Under the pieces are notes generated by a model. It was given only the letters and a program-made list of their open reading frames with translations, was not told where the DNA came from and did not search any database. A stretch of DNA of 64,000 bases from Hydractinia symbiolongicarpus (Eukaryota; Cnidaria; Hydrozoa; Anthoathecata; Hydractiniidae), in the NCBI RefSeq assembly GCF_029227915.1, contig NC_079879.1, positions 27,840,501-27,904,500 of the forward strand, in the 5' to 3' direction. A program made the translations under genes and the position numbers. Shown here one piece after another: positions 1 through 9,710 of this stretch (its first letter is position 1; each line of letters opens with the position of its first letter).

Positions 1-1687
1 AAGCTGTCCCCATGCCTGAACTGCTCTACCCTGGGAAACTGAAAACTGTGTACTAGTTTTTCCCCACCCCTAAGATGATATTCCAGCAGCCCAGTCAGAC
101 TTAACTACCTGAAAAGATTTATGACTAGTGGTCATCAAAATCACCATTGCCCTAATTCTTAACCCTAGAGTCAAAGTTTTAAACAACAGGTTCTTTATAT
201 ACACAAAGGCATGAATATTTTTTATTAAGTTAAGAAAGTTTTTCACCACCAAAAAACCAAAAAGGGAAATCTCAAGATTCATGATTCACTTCTTTTTTAA
301 TCATCGACTACATACAAGAACGTCTGTTGTTTTTATTCTTCTTTGGTGCTGTGAACATTTCCCAAATTGATGTGGACTTTTGGTTACAACTAAAAAAAAA
401 AAGAAGAAAGAATTGTTGCCATTCGTAAAAGATTTTTCCTTGCAAATAAAGTTTTTTACAAAACGTCCCAAAATTACAATTCAGAAAATTCTTTGTTGCA
501 AATTTTCACCTGTTTTGACCTTGCTAAACTTTTTGTCAGTAAAAGTTTCTGCCTCTAAAATATAACTAACAAGATACCAGGAACAATAACTGCTTGCTTC
601 GCGCATTGCTACTTTTAAATTTATTCTTTCAAAAATGTTAAAATAATCCTGGGATATTTAGAGAAGGGTTGAGAGATAACATAAGGAGATGTATTTGTTA
701 AAAATGCTATGTTTAAAGCTTTAAGAAGGTAATTAATACCTTTAAAAAGATTTTAAAGTCATTTTGTTGCTTCGAGTTGCTTTATGTAGATATAATAAAC
801 TTATATGTTTCTATGCAAAATTTTGAAGCGTATATATAGCTATAGCTGGTATTTCTAATCCATATCCAGCTCTAGTTGATGTATTTCGTTCACCTCTGTT
901 GAAATACTACTCCTTGATCCTTGTTAACCGTAGAAGAATGTGCTGTATAACTTTTAAAATTATTTTTAATTTTACCAGGTTTTATATTCCTTTACTCTAC
1001 TATTTCTCTCTATAGCAAAGTTTTATTTCTTTAGGTCAGATTGTCCTTTAAAAATGTTTTTGGCTCAATTGGGAAAGGATAATATGGGTACGCATAATAG
1101 ATTTCAAGCGATGAGCAGATAGGAATTTCTTGCCAAAATAAGCAAAATTTGAAATCAGACACATCTCTAAAGCAGATAAAATCTCTGGTCCAATACGTGT
1201 TCGCTTTAAAGAGGTTCCACTGTATTTCAAATTAAATAAATTTCCCTCGGTTTAGTCCTCTAAGGTTCGTAGATTCTGGGTGCCACTTTTTCTGTAAAAG
1301 CGCATCAGTATAATGTGGGGAGGGAGGTAAATATTATTTTTTGTACAAATTGTGCCAAACATTCTTTAAACACAAAGCTTGTAATTAAATTAACGAAACA
1401 GATACACCTGGAAATTATAAGAAATAATAACTATATAATTTAAATTGTTCGAATGAGAAAAACACAGCACTCTACAAATGTGGTACTGGAAGATGTAACT
1501 TGTGCTTGCCTGGGAAAGTAGCGATTCAAAGAGCCAACGCTAACACCCTCTTAAAGAAGTGTACAGAACTTATTTCAAAACTTCGCCATAGAAACAAATA
1601 TTGTGATAATATTAAGTAACGGGTTGTGTTCTTTATTGGTAATTGTTTCTTTGGTATGATGCTGTGCAGAATATGTTATATTATTCC
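1..1687. other. Left flank, no gene supported
   Basis: AT-rich sequence with only short open frames (about 60-70 codons) that show no recognisable motif, splice context or codon signal. Around 1199-1228 a stretch reads on the minus strand as CAGTGGAACCTCTTTAAAGC, which resembles a transposon terminal sequence, but I found no partner end. I see nothing else here. Confidence 0.6.
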
Positions 1688-1916
1688 AGAGATAGGGAAA
1701 TGTATGTTCTAGCGCAGTCGCCTGCGCGTCACAGCAAGCCACAGCAAATCCCCGATCATTTAGTACCATCCAGCACCATACCATGTTTGGCTAGAGAATT
1801 CAAAGGGCAAAATCCCTAATGGGCAGTGCAGAGTAAGGTTAATTCCCTAATAGGTAATGACGTCATAAAATGCATCAAATGATTCCAAAATTCTAGCGCA
1901 GAGGGAATTTCCTATA
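1688..1916. repeat. P1 left terminal inverted repeat
   Basis: About 230 bp that match, inverted and with scattered substitutions, 28864-29082 plus the detached 35430-35445. The segment TTCTAGCGCAG occurs twice inside it, near the outer edge and near the inner edge, giving a direct repeat within the TIR. Confidence 0.9.
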
Positions 1917-2028
1917 AAATACTAACGTCATCAAAAATCAACGCATGCGCAGTAAATCTCGGCAATCTTTGGTACTTGTTTAAACGTATATATAAAATGG
2001 TACTCTGTTACTGGTGCTCTGTAGAAAT

Positions 2029-2268
2029 ATGCGACAAAGTCAGGTGCCCCATGAGATACAACCCCCCACAGGTGAGTACAAAACACAGGTAAGTACAAAC
2101 ACATTCTGCCTGGCTTACACGGAAGGCCGAAAGTTATATGATAGTGCGTATGAAATATCGCTGTGGCTGTTGAAAAGGCGCTACAAGGGAATTCCTGCTT
2201 CGGATTGGAGACACCTCAAAAGATTTCGGGGTGACCTGACGCAAAAAGAATTCCTGGCATTGGCCTGA
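2029..2268 (+). CDS. Hypothetical small protein at the left end of P1
   Basis: An open frame of about 80 codons lies between the TIR and the first repeat-protein gene. The product is basic in its second half (LLKRRYKG, then DWRHLKRFRG) and has no motif I can name. A remnant of its 3' end seems to exist in P3 at about 34635-34690 on the minus strand, upstream of the same hairpin. That gives weak support that it is a real gene and not chance. The start at 2029 is uncertain; an in-frame ATG also lies at 2014. Confidence 0.35.
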   Translation: MRQSQVPHEIQPPTGEYKTQVSTNTFCLAYTEGRKLYDSAYEISLWLLKRRYKGIPASDWRHLKRFRGDLTQKEFLALA

Positions 2269-2273
2269 AACGT

Positions 2274-2298
2274 TATCTTACAACATGGTTGCAAGATA
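2274..2298. promoter_or_regulatory. Palindrome upstream of repeat-protein gene
   Basis: TATCTTACAAC and GTTGCAAGATA flank an ATG trinucleotide loop (10 of 11 pairs). It is followed at once by CTATAATAAATGAG, where the AT-rich box runs into the start codon of the next gene. Almost the same unit recurs at 2636-2660, and a diverged one at 34606-34632 in P3. Confidence 0.55.
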
Positions 2299-2313
2299 AT
2301 ACTACTATAATAA

Positions 2314-2595
2314 ATGAGTTGTTTCAAGACGCAGGACATGTGCAACAGGGCCATTGAAAAGGAACCCTGGCTGCTGAAGTATGTGCCGGACTGGCTCAAG
2401 ACGCGAGACATGTGTAACAAAGTTGTTGAAAAAGATCCCTGGCTGCTCATGTATATACCGGACCGGTTCAAAACGCAGGACATGTGTAATGAAGTTGTTA
2501 AAAAGAATCCACGCATGTTCGAATATATACCGATTCAGTTCAAAACGCAGGAAATGTGCAATAAAGCTGTTGAAAAGGATCTCGAGGTGGTTTAA
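2314..2595 (+). CDS. Short helical-repeat protein (KTQDMCN repeat), P1
   Basis: A 93-residue frame built from about four units of 24 residues, each of the form F-K-T-Q-D-M-C-N-x-A-V-E-K-D-P-W-L-L. The ATG follows an AATAAATG box. Such units, reminiscent of DUF4116-like helical repeats, are found in large DNA viruses and in Polintons; their role is not known to me and is probably protein-protein contact. Compared with the P2 copy (11089-11668), this one is short and lacks the C-terminal LLPxxWHPDR tail, so it is likely truncated after the fourth unit. Confidence 0.6.
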   Translation: MSCFKTQDMCNRAIEKEPWLLKYVPDWLKTRDMCNKVVEKDPWLLMYIPDRFKTQDMCNEVVKKNPRMFEYIPIQFKTQEMCNKAVEKDLEVV

Positions 2596-2635
2596 TATGT
2601 GTAACGTGACATGCGCGAGAACATGTGAAATAGGT

Positions 2636-2660
2636 TATCTTACAACATGGTTGTAAGATA
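2636..2660. promoter_or_regulatory. Perfect 11-bp palindrome before the 2673 gene
   Basis: TATCTTACAAC, loop ATG, GTTGTAAGATA: 11 perfect pairs. It is followed by TAGTATAATAAATGTGC, in which the TATAATAAA box abuts the ATG of the next gene. It is a near copy of the unit at 2274-2298. Confidence 0.6.
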
Positions 2661-2672
2661 TTAGTATAATAA

Positions 2673-2879
2673 ATGTGCATTTACTGTCAATCAAATTTCA
2701 ATAGACTTAGAACTTTAGTATTCATGACATTTATGGCCGGTACTGGTCTCTCTTTGCCACTTATAGCTTTAGCATGCGTGAAAGAACCAGAGAGGGAGAG
2801 GTATATTAAGCAGAGGATTAAAGACCTATGGGATCAGCTTAATGCCTTAGAAGATGATCGTTCTTGTAATTGTAAATGA
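2673..2879 (+). CDS. Small protein with CxxC and a membrane segment, P1
   Basis: A 68-residue product starting M-C-I-Y-C-Q, followed by a hydrophobic stretch of about 20 residues (LVFMTFMAGTGLSLPLIALA) and a charged C-terminus ending in Cys residues. The ATG is directly preceded by a TATAATAAA box. A remnant with the same M-C-I-x-C-Q start lies in P3 near 34600 on the minus strand. Function unknown; possibly a small membrane protein of the particle. Confidence 0.5.
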   Translation: MCIYCQSNFNRLRTLVFMTFMAGTGLSLPLIALACVKEPERERYIKQRIKDLWDQLNALEDDRSCNCK

Positions 2880-2880
2880 A

Positions 2881-3030
2881 ATGGAGCATTGTAACGACTG
2901 TGAAAGGGTACCCGATGCATATGACAGGTGCACCTGCGGACGTAGGCTCGTGGTAAGCGGTAAAATGTTATGCTGGTACTGCTACCGTGAATACACCACA
3001 TATAATGGGGTGGCTGCGTATGTACAATAA
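2881..3030 (+). CDS. 49-residue zinc-ribbon-like protein, P1
   Basis: A short open frame with Cys pairs C-x2-C near the N-terminus, C-x-C about 14 residues later and C-x2-C near the C-terminus, which suggests one small zinc-binding ribbon. The P2 copy at 11652-11807 has the same spacing and ends with further Cys residues. Conservation of the Cys frame between two diverged elements argues that it is a real gene. The start codon lies just after the stop of the preceding gene. Confidence 0.6.
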   Translation: MEHCNDCERVPDAYDRCTCGRRLVVSGKMLCWYCYREYTTYNGVAAYVQ

Positions 3031-3072
3031 CATGCAATTCTCTGCAATCGTTCGAAATTCACAATAAACAAG

Positions 3073-3572
3073 ATGCTACAATTTGAGAATGGCTTGTCAA
3101 ACCTAAATTATTCTACTAATTTGCTGCCACTTTTACAGACATTAACGATATCAATGTGGACTACCTGACGGTTTCAGATCCCATTCCCGCCAACGGGGGG
3201 TAAGGATCAACGGTACATTTTAGGATACCAGACACGGGACCTTGTGGTAGCCCTGACAGTAAAATCACCTAAAATCTGGTCCCTGCATGGAGTGACCCGG
3301 CACAACGCCAACGCAGTACCAGCAATGAGTCTCGATTTCGAAGAATCTGGTCCAAAATCGAGGAATTGATTTCTGAGCAATTGATGACAGAGCCTGTAAA
3401 AAAAGACCGTTACGTGAACGCTAAACTCAAGTATTACAAGGATGCAATCACAACAAAATTCTATGGTACGCCGGTACCCTATGATGAGCCCTGCCAAGTT
3501 GGCTATTTCATCAGTATATGTGCAAGGCAAAAACTACTACCCTCAGGTACACATTACAGAATGCCGGTATAA
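3073..3572 (+). pseudogene. DUF5871-like small viral protein, broken (P1)
   Basis: The reading starts at an ATG after an AATAAACAAG box and matches the better kept copy in P2 (11835-12414) across its length, but stops and frame changes fall near 3170-3360. The C-terminal part (3366-3572) stays open. The pattern Y-x-N-x-K-L-K-x-Y, then K-x-K-F and a C-terminal Y-E-C-K region in P2, resembles DUF5871 proteins of giant viruses. That assignment is from memory of the motif and is tentative. The biochemical role is not established. Confidence 0.5.
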
Positions 3573-3614
3573 GGACTTTAAAAAGAATGGCTGCTGAGTG
3601 GGGATTAAAAAACC

Positions 3615-3649
3615 ATATATTTTATAGGTCTTGTACCTATAAAATATAT
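3615..3649. terminator. Hairpin between convergent genes, P1
   Basis: ATATATTTTATAGGT, loop CTTGT, ACCTATAAAATATAT: 15 perfect pairs. It lies between the 3' ends of the 3073 (+) and 3700 (-) genes. P2 has a hairpin of unrelated sequence at the same place (12765-12798), so structure and not sequence is kept. Confidence 0.6.
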
Positions 3650-3699
3650 ACCAAATTAGGGTCTATACTCAGGTGGAGACTCTAGGTACCGCTTACATA

Positions 3700-4344
3700 C
3701 TACGCAGGTCGAAGGCTTTTTAAAATCTCATTCTGCATCTCTTTCCTGCCCTCATCACGGCCCATCGCAACTAACTGGGCACGCTCCTGTCCGTTGATGC
3801 TGTTCACGACACGGTTAAATCGCTGCCGCATCTGTTCCTTTAACAACATACATATTTCCTTTCCACGGCTAATCAGGCTGTACTCGTAGTCACTAATCAC
3901 ACCGTTTTCCATTGCCTTTGAGATCACATCAACAATGGAGTTCAGTTTACTTTCCGCGAGTAGCCTTATGTCCTCATGCTTCTTACTCTTAACCCCAAGC
4001 CTTTTCGAAGCGTTTCGGAGACCTGCCTGACCTATCCTGGCTGCAATCGTGAGCTCCCCCCATAGCTATAGCTAAAGGGACTCCCAGGCCCGACGCTATG
4101 GCTCCGATACCGAGTCCGGCGTAATCACACTTATGCCAAGCAGACCATGATCACAAAAGCGTACCCAGGTGCCATGCATCTTGAATTTCTTGGCGAACTT
4201 GTCCCGCTCCTTGGTCTCATTCCGCAGGTATTTTTCAATATCATCGATTTATTTGAGTCTGTAGATCTGGCTCTCCTCCTGCATATCAGCGCCCTGCGCA
4301 GGCGCACTCAGTAAATTTGGGTACAGTTTGGCTACATCGCTCAT
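3700..4344 (-). pseudogene. Membrane/helical structural protein, broken (P1)
   Basis: The copy of the P2 gene 12833-13459. The N-terminus (M-S-D-V-A-K-L-Y-P) starts after an AATAAAG box at 4344. The middle, with a hydrophobic membrane segment, is shifted out of frame near 4020-4130. The C-terminal helical part, rich in Glu/Arg/Gln (QERAQLVAMGRDEGRKE), is open from 3927 to 3700. Function unknown; its place next to the capsid genes suggests a virion protein. Confidence 0.5.
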
Positions 4345-4359
4345 CTTTATTCTATGAGA

Positions 4360-4984
4360 ATGCACATGGTTAGGCCGGTTCTTTTCATGATGGTAGACGT
4401 CCGTTAACATGAATTCGAGACGGTCCGTAGAGCCCTTAAGCGGAAGGTAAATAGAGGTGTCAAAATCCCAAGTCAGCATGTCCCCCCAAGCGTTTAGCTC
4501 CTTAGTGGGAAGCAAGGCCAAAATTTTTTTACCATTAAGTAGGCAGTCGTCTTCATCCAACTGCGGACAGACGAGTCTCCGTTCTGTTATAGGCATCATG
4601 GTCACCGCTCGTGTAGTACTTTTTAGCGGGGTCGTATGGTAGACCAAGGAGCTCCTGTAGGGGTCTGCTAATAACCACCGTATACCCGTCACTGACACGG
4701 AGCCTGCAGAGTCTAATTTTCAAGACAAGAAGCTTAATCTTATCTTCCGCCTGGCTAATGACAATAGTCGCGATATCCTCTATTCTGTACAAGCAATTCA
4801 TAATCTTGATACAAGTCACCCTTTGGTCAGGCCCAACCCTACGAATGGTAAAGTCGTTGTTGCTGTACAGATTAAGCCATGCAGGTCTAATACTGATGGA
4901 TTTCAGGGCTATTCTGCTATCCTGTCCAAGATAATCCTCGAATATAGTAGGCTTTTCGATATCGGTGATGTTCAGTTGTTTCAT
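4360..4984 (-). pseudogene. Candidate minor capsid (penton-like) protein, broken (P1)
   Basis: Starts at 4984 inside a palindrome that also holds the start of the divergent gene at 5004. The N-terminal half is open to about 4553, where the frame changes; the other frame continues to the 3' end and runs into the next gene. The intact P2 copy (13462-14163, 233 residues) gives the expected length. Identification as minor capsid rests on size and position among structural genes; no jelly-roll signature can be proved by eye. Confidence 0.45.
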
Positions 4985-5008
4985 CCCTTTCTTCTAAGAA
5001 AGGATGAA
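4980..5008. promoter_or_regulatory. Divergent-start palindrome, P1
   Basis: TTCATCCCTTTCTT and AAGAAAGGATGAA form an inverted repeat with one bulged base. The outer CAT and ATG are the start codons of the divergent genes at 4984 (-) and 5004 (+). The homologous site in P2 (14159-14183) is a palindrome of different sequence. Confidence 0.6.
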
Positions 5009-5589
5009 CATATACTCATACAACCCCAAGGCAAACTACAAAAGTAACAGGGGAGAATGGCCACTTGGTATTACAAATTTGGAGCACCAGGATCTCTACG
5101 TGTCCACGGAGTCCCATATTTCTGTGGTCTTTCCCAAGTTTACAAAGTATGCCATCAAGGTCCCAACAACCTACCTTGATGACCCCGTTCAATTGGGGTA
5201 GAAAGGGCAAGCGCTGGACTATTGGAACATTCAGCAACAACATTTTAATAGCACCCGCCAATGCAATTATTGGCATCCGGCTTGATTTAAATAACAAACC
5301 TATTGTGAGGCATGCCGCACCTCCCATACATACTATACCACCTACACCTCCAAGGCATACTATCGGACACTTGGCAGATGCCATATCACCCTCCTAAGCA
5401 TGCTACACTTATTACACCTCCCATACATACTCCCGATCATACCATACAGGCTATACCATCTATACTTCCTAGGCCTACTACATCGCCTCCCATACCCGAA
5501 CAACCACAAAATCAACACGAGGATCCAAGACTGTAATGATCATAACAGGGGTGGGGATCATCATTGCCTACACCTGGCTTAAAAAATAG
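5004..5589 (+). pseudogene. Virion-type protein with C-terminal membrane anchor, broken (P1)
   Basis: The N-terminus M-N-I-Y-S-Y-N-P is nearly identical to the P2 gene at 14179. A stop lies at 5199-5201, after which the same frame continues to 5397, and the Pro/His-rich linker and a C-terminal hydrophobic segment with a terminal Leu-Lys-Lys follow in shifted frames, ending near 5589. P2's copy is split by a 0.6-kb insertion that P1 lacks, so P1 shows the ancestral layout. Function unknown; it is divergently paired with the candidate minor capsid gene. Confidence 0.5.
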
Positions 5590-5591
5590 GT

Positions 5592-6245
5592 CTATTTCCT
5601 GATATATAGCACGACAAGGCCGGCTACCGCCACAACGGCCATATACAGGTGTTTTGCAGCATATCCAACGACTGTTGCAACTACCCTCAGGAGGAAGGAG
5701 ACTACGGTACCCATGACTCCTGGTAATGCGATACCCGCCTTACCTGCCAGATATTTCAGGAAGTTTCCGAGCCTTTCAAGTTGTTTCTCCATGAACCCTT
5801 TTCCAGCCCCATCAGCGGCACTTCCTCCTGCAGGACCTGCCGCGGCACCTCCTCCCCCCTTAACGGCTATAAATATGTTGCTTTTGTATCATCTCCGATT
5901 CCTCGTCGGTCTCCTTTAAATCAATCCGTTTTTCAAGGTCGCCTTTGCCTCTTTTATCTCTTTATCAAGGCTGTCTTAATTCCACTGGCCCCCATCTCTT
6001 CCGGCCTTCCGTTTCTGAAGCTGTTTCAACCTATCCCCCGCCGTTCAAATTTTGTCCTTATATAAGATCTGCCTTGCCCGCAGTACCTCAAAGACGCCCC
6101 TGAGAATTTGCGATGTCCGATGAAGCCCATTCATTTCACGCTGATTAAGGCCTTCGATATTCTCACCCAAAACAGTTTCTTGAATGAGTCTTTCCGACTC
6201 GTTTACGAAAATCTCTGCATTTCTAACACCATCTATTGAATCCAT
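5592..6245 (-). pseudogene. Gly-rich, membrane-active-type virion protein region, broken (P1)
   Basis: The 3' part (5592-5870) encodes a Gly/Ala-rich linker, then GKGFMEKQLERLG-like amphipathic and hydrophobic segments, and ends with a membrane stretch. The 5' part (6045-6245) encodes a helical, coiled-coil-like protein and may be a separate gene. Stops and shifts lie between them. The P2 counterpart is 15303-15890. A role as an internal or membrane-lytic virion protein is inferred from composition and position only. A short 6-bp hairpin (AAATAG-GT-CTATTT) at 5584-5597 separates its 3' end from the convergent gene. Confidence 0.4.
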
Positions 6246-6318
6246 TTCAATATGCTCCTCCCTCTGCAGAAGTTTCTGGGCCTCTGCTTTTCTACCTTTG
6301 TTAGATGTTTGATATTTA

Positions 6319-6657
6319 TCAAAACCTGAAGGCCATCAGACGCGTAGGTCCTAAGTCCGTCTCCATGGTGTTAATGGATTTAAATTTACCTATACTAGTT
6401 GTTAGCACTATTTCCTTATTGGCTTTATCTTTAAGCGTTACCTTCCTAAAAATAAGCTTTTTTCCCTCATCAACCCTAAAATAATGATACTTTTTACCGG
6501 TTGACGTCAAATTCAAATGCTCGCTAAGTTTATCATAAAGGTCGTTGACATCATCTTCCAAATTCAGTTCTCCCAACCCCAAATCCAATTGCCTGCGCGC
6601 ACCTTCCTGCTGCTGTCCTGGCGTTGATATTCCCAACATGCCCCAGAATGATGTCAT
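6319..6657 (-). CDS. Hypothetical protein overlapping the capsid gene start, P1 only
   Basis: Reading from the ATG at 6657 gives about 112 residues without a stop: a low-complexity N-terminus (GQQQEGARRQ), an acidic stretch (LNLEDDVNDLYDKL) and a beta-rich-looking C-terminus. Its first codons overlap, on the opposite strand, the first codons of the major capsid gene (ATG at 6638). P2 has no copy: there, fewer than 80 bp separate the flanking genes. It is one of few P1 frames still open, and I do not recognise it. Confidence 0.5.
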   Translation of the reverse strand: MTSFWGMLGISTPGQQQEGARRQLDLGLGELNLEDDVNDLYDKLSEHLNLTSTGKKYHYFRVDEGKKLIFRKVTLKDKANKEIVLTTSIGKFKSINTMETDLGPTRLMAFRF

Positions 6658-7773
6658 TTTCCCGGCTAGTCTAAAGCTCTCATTTGACCTGACGCTAACA
6701 GGAACAAACACGAAACGTACGATCGTATCCAATATAGGCAAAAGCCTGGTAAAAAACTGCGTATTACGTTGAATGGCAAAGAGGATTAAAAATATATCGG
6801 ATTACAATATCCTGGCAGTGTACCGAGATCTCTGGCTGCCGAAATTTGACCGTGACAACAATCTAATCCTCGAAGGCATCAACCTCAATGATGGTACCAT
6901 CAGGGCCCTGCAAGTAAAAGCCAGCGATCATGTAGGAACCGACGAGGAGAAGGCCATCGTTGCGGCGTACGGGAACACCTTCACTATGCCACTAGGCAAG
7001 ATGTTTGAACTGACGAGGGACCTACCCTTCTATCCAGCGGGTTTATACGACAGGTTGTAATTTGTAATACATTTTGCACAATATGGTGACGTCATCAAAG
7101 ATGCAGGGACGGCGGCCTCAGGGTTCTACGGCAGCCAAGGCAGCCGATGCAACATACAAAATAACAAACATCAAGCTCGAGTTTGACAAGATCACCCATG
7201 AAGGCCTGGCAAGTGCTATGATGTCAAGATATAGCCGTCTCGCTTTGCCCTACGAACGGATTATGAGAAGCAAGGTGGTGATCATGAAGAAAGCCGATAC
7301 CTTATACAACCTCCAGATCGATACTCCTGCTAGGTCCTTGAAAGGTGTGTTGCTACTCTTCATATACCCTGGGAAAGTTAAACCCTATGCAGGCGTTAAC
7401 GACTTTTTATACAACACTAAGATCGAGAGTGTTAGTATTACTGTCGAGGGAGAGCCTAATGAGTTATACTCACATGTCATGCTTCTCAAGGACCATTTGG
7501 AGCAGATTGTCAATATTTTCGGTGCCCATGACTCTAGTGTAACCATAGGCCAATTCTTCAATGAAAGGTATGCCCAATTTGTGGACTTTCGGCTCGCTCC
7601 TGAAGATATTCTACATGGTAGCGGTAGACCCCTGGAGAGGCTTAGTGATGGCATCACGTTGTAAATTACTAAAACGACTGATGGAACCGGGAGATTTTAG
7701 ATGTTACGTGTACTTGTTACAGGACGCGCAAATGAACATCCTGGATGGTAGGCTCGATGGTGTGGTGTATTGA
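6638..7773 (+). pseudogene. Major capsid protein, broken (P1)
   Basis: Homologous along its length to the P2 gene 15920-17031. Motifs shared by both copies include NDVIFP near the start, AVYRDLWLP, GINLNDGTIRALQVKAS, MFELTRDLPFY, LPYERI/V and the late EGEPNELYSH. This order fits Polinton/adintovirus major capsid proteins (double jelly-roll). Here stops or shifts fall near 6690, 6770, 7060 and 7660. Expected length is about 370 residues. It would form the main shell of the particle. Confidence 0.75.
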
Positions 7774-7780
7774 TATAGAG

Positions 7781-8175
7781 ATGGCAACTATAGCTGTAAT
7801 CCTGGCCGGGCGGCAGTCAGCGCATTAGCGTTCAGTGGGACTAACTTGTTTTCCAAGTTCTCAGGGCACGATGTGGCGGAACGGAAACGGCACGAGGAGG
7901 CCGTTGAAAAGCTCAATGCAGCCTAAGCAGAGTGGATACGGAAAAGGCAAGATAAGCTCGATTGGTTTGCCAGGCAGAGGGAGATGCAATTAAAGGCCGG
8001 TAAAACTCTGAGAGATTTGGATGACGACATGTATCAATTCTATATCGCTTCTGATAAAATAGCCTCGCAATTGAAGGATTTCTACACCCTTTCAAAGCAG
8101 CAACAGGATGGCGAGTTAACGTTCGTCCTTGGCTCCTTATCCCTACTAGGGTTCATTGCCTATAAGTATCTGTAA
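7781..8175 (+). pseudogene. Small coiled-coil protein with terminal hydrophobic segments, broken (P1)
   Basis: The counterpart of the intact P2 gene 17036-17434. Here a shift near 7805 and a stop near 7924 break the frame; the last 63 codons are open and end in a hydrophobic stretch (FVLGSLSLLGFIAYKYL). It sits between capsid and integrase genes in both elements. Function unknown. Confidence 0.55.
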
Positions 8176-8201
8176 GAACGTTTTTGACATATACAATAAA
8201 C

Positions 8202-9195
8202 ATGTCTAAAGCATTACATATCGCCACAGAAGAAGAGGCTGAAAAATTAGGTCAAAGTTACTATACCCCAGAACATCTGCCGACTGGGCGCAAGGCTATT
8301 ATATTACTCGCGAAGGAGAGCGGTCTCTCTAAAAAGCTAGTAACTCATTGGCAATCCAGGGAACTCTTGTGGCTACGGCATATTCGAGGTCCGAAGCGTA
8401 TTGACTACCCCCAATTTACCATTACAACATCCAACGAAATGCATCAAATCGATCGATTGTACATGCCACATGATCGGTTGTATGGTAGGACCTAGAAGTA
8501 TATCCTGACAGGTATGGATGTAGCCTCGAGATACAAAGTAGCGAGACCTCTGCGTACCAAAAAAGCCAGCGAAGTTGCGGAGATGATCCAAGATATCTAT
8601 AAAGCGGGACCTTTACACTATCCAGTAACCTTCCAGTGTGACAATGGTTCCAAGTTTAAATCGGATGTAACCAAGCTACTAAAAGGTAAAGGGGTTAAGA
8701 TTAAGCGGGCCACTACCAAATAACACCATACATTTACGGCCTTCGTCGAATCGTACAATAAAGTACTTGCGGAGAGAATCTTTAAGCCTCAAGATGCGCA
8801 GGAGCTGGCTTCCGATGAGACTAGTACCATTTGGGTGAAACACCTATATACCATAGTGAAGGGTCTCAACCATACCAAGACTACCATGATAAACATGAAG
8901 CCAAGCAAAGCAATTAAGATGGATGAGATACCCCGAGATATCCCGAGGAGAGACCCCTACCTAAGGATGGATTGTACCTATATCTACTACAACTGGGAAA
9001 GGAGCATGGGGATGCGAGACGACGCGCCACCAACACCTGGTAGAGCATAAAAACAATAGTTTGGACCGTATAGTAGCTGGTAGCCGTGTCTTATACTATC
9101 TGAGGGACGGTCCTAAAAGGGGGTTTGTGTCAGAAGAGTTGATGCGTATTCCAGAGGATGTTGAAGGGCCTCCAGAGCACGTGAAAGATTGGTAG
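8202..9195 (+). pseudogene. Polinton retroviral-type integrase, broken (P1)
   Basis: The start ATG at 8202 lies in an AATAAACATG box, and the end at 9195 is set by the P2 copy (17464-18455). Visible motifs are MHQIDRLYMPHD (first catalytic Asp), FQCDNGSKFK (second Asp) and FVESYNKVLAERIF (Glu). Stops fall at about 8493 and 8721, and the C-terminal third is shifted. It would catalyse insertion of the element with a 6-bp target duplication. Confidence 0.8.
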
Positions 9196-9219
9196 ACCCT
9201 TCAATTAGCATAACTGAAT

Positions 9220-9242
9220 AACTGTAGTCGGCGACTACAGTT
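9220..9242. terminator. Hairpin after P1 integrase
   Basis: AACTGTAGTC, loop GGC, GACTACAGTT: 10 perfect pairs, starting 25 bp after the integrase stop. The P2 integrase is followed by an unrelated perfect hairpin at 18494-18514. Confidence 0.6.
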
Positions 9243-9269
9243 GCCACCGCTCCCCCTCAACCCTACAAT

Positions 9270-9296
9270 TTTTACTACCTTGTAAGAGTAGTAAAA
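9270..9296. terminator. 3'-end hairpin of the nuclease remnant
   Basis: TTTTACTAC, loop of nine bases, GTAGTAAAA. A very similar hairpin at 9644-9673 follows the second gene copy. The pair suggests that a gene and its 3' hairpin were duplicated together. Confidence 0.5.
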
Positions 9297-9299
9297 CTT

Positions 9300-9600
9300 A
9301 GCGTCTGGCTAGTCCTTTAGTGCCGGAAAACCCAGATCATACAGGTCATCCTAAGTAAGATCTATAAGCCCAAAATGAATCCTATAACGTCCTACATGCC
9401 CCTCCTCCTCAAAACGATTAAAAGCGTGTATGCGTGGTCTCACTATCTGAAAACATGTGACGAATATCGACGAGCCCTAAAAACCTGCCAATATTGGCAC
9501 GTTTGAACATAGGTTGATTTCGATTGTTGGATAAGGTCTCGATGGCTCCTGCGTTAAACATAACTGCGTTGAACTCCTTGCGACGACATCTTTCTAACAT
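9300..9600 (-). pseudogene. MSV199-like gene remnant, P1
   Basis: The minus strand reads NQPMFKRANIGRFLG, matching the APWFKRADLCRFLG motif of the neighbouring gene at 9711-10327, so this is a decayed tandem copy. Downstream codons are out of frame. It lies between integrase and ATPase. Confidence 0.5.
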
Positions 9601-9643
9601 ATCGACGTAAGCCGGAAATTTTCACAGTGGTCATTCGAGGATA

Positions 9644-9673
9644 ATTTTAACTACCCGCAAGAGTAGTGAAAAT
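9644..9673. terminator. 3'-end hairpin of the MSV199/DUF3627 gene
   Basis: ATTTTAACTAC and GTAGTGAAAAT (10 of 11 pairs) with an 8-base loop, downstream of the minus-strand gene that ends near 9711. Confidence 0.5.
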
Positions 9674-9710
9674 TAGTGCCCGTTTAAGTCATGGTCCCCC
9701 AAGGTTAATT

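Noticed and set aside
380-565. 61-codon frame with a Lys run
   Set aside because: A short AT-rich frame with no recognisable feature; consistent with chance.
1048-1230. Minus-strand frame starting MKYSGTSLKRT
   Set aside because: It looks like translation of a transposon terminal sequence (CAGTGGAACCTC) and not a gene; no partner terminus was found.
9268-9673. CRISPR-like or direct-repeat array from the two TTTTACTAC hairpins
   Set aside because: Only two units, each better explained as a 3'-end hairpin of a duplicated gene.
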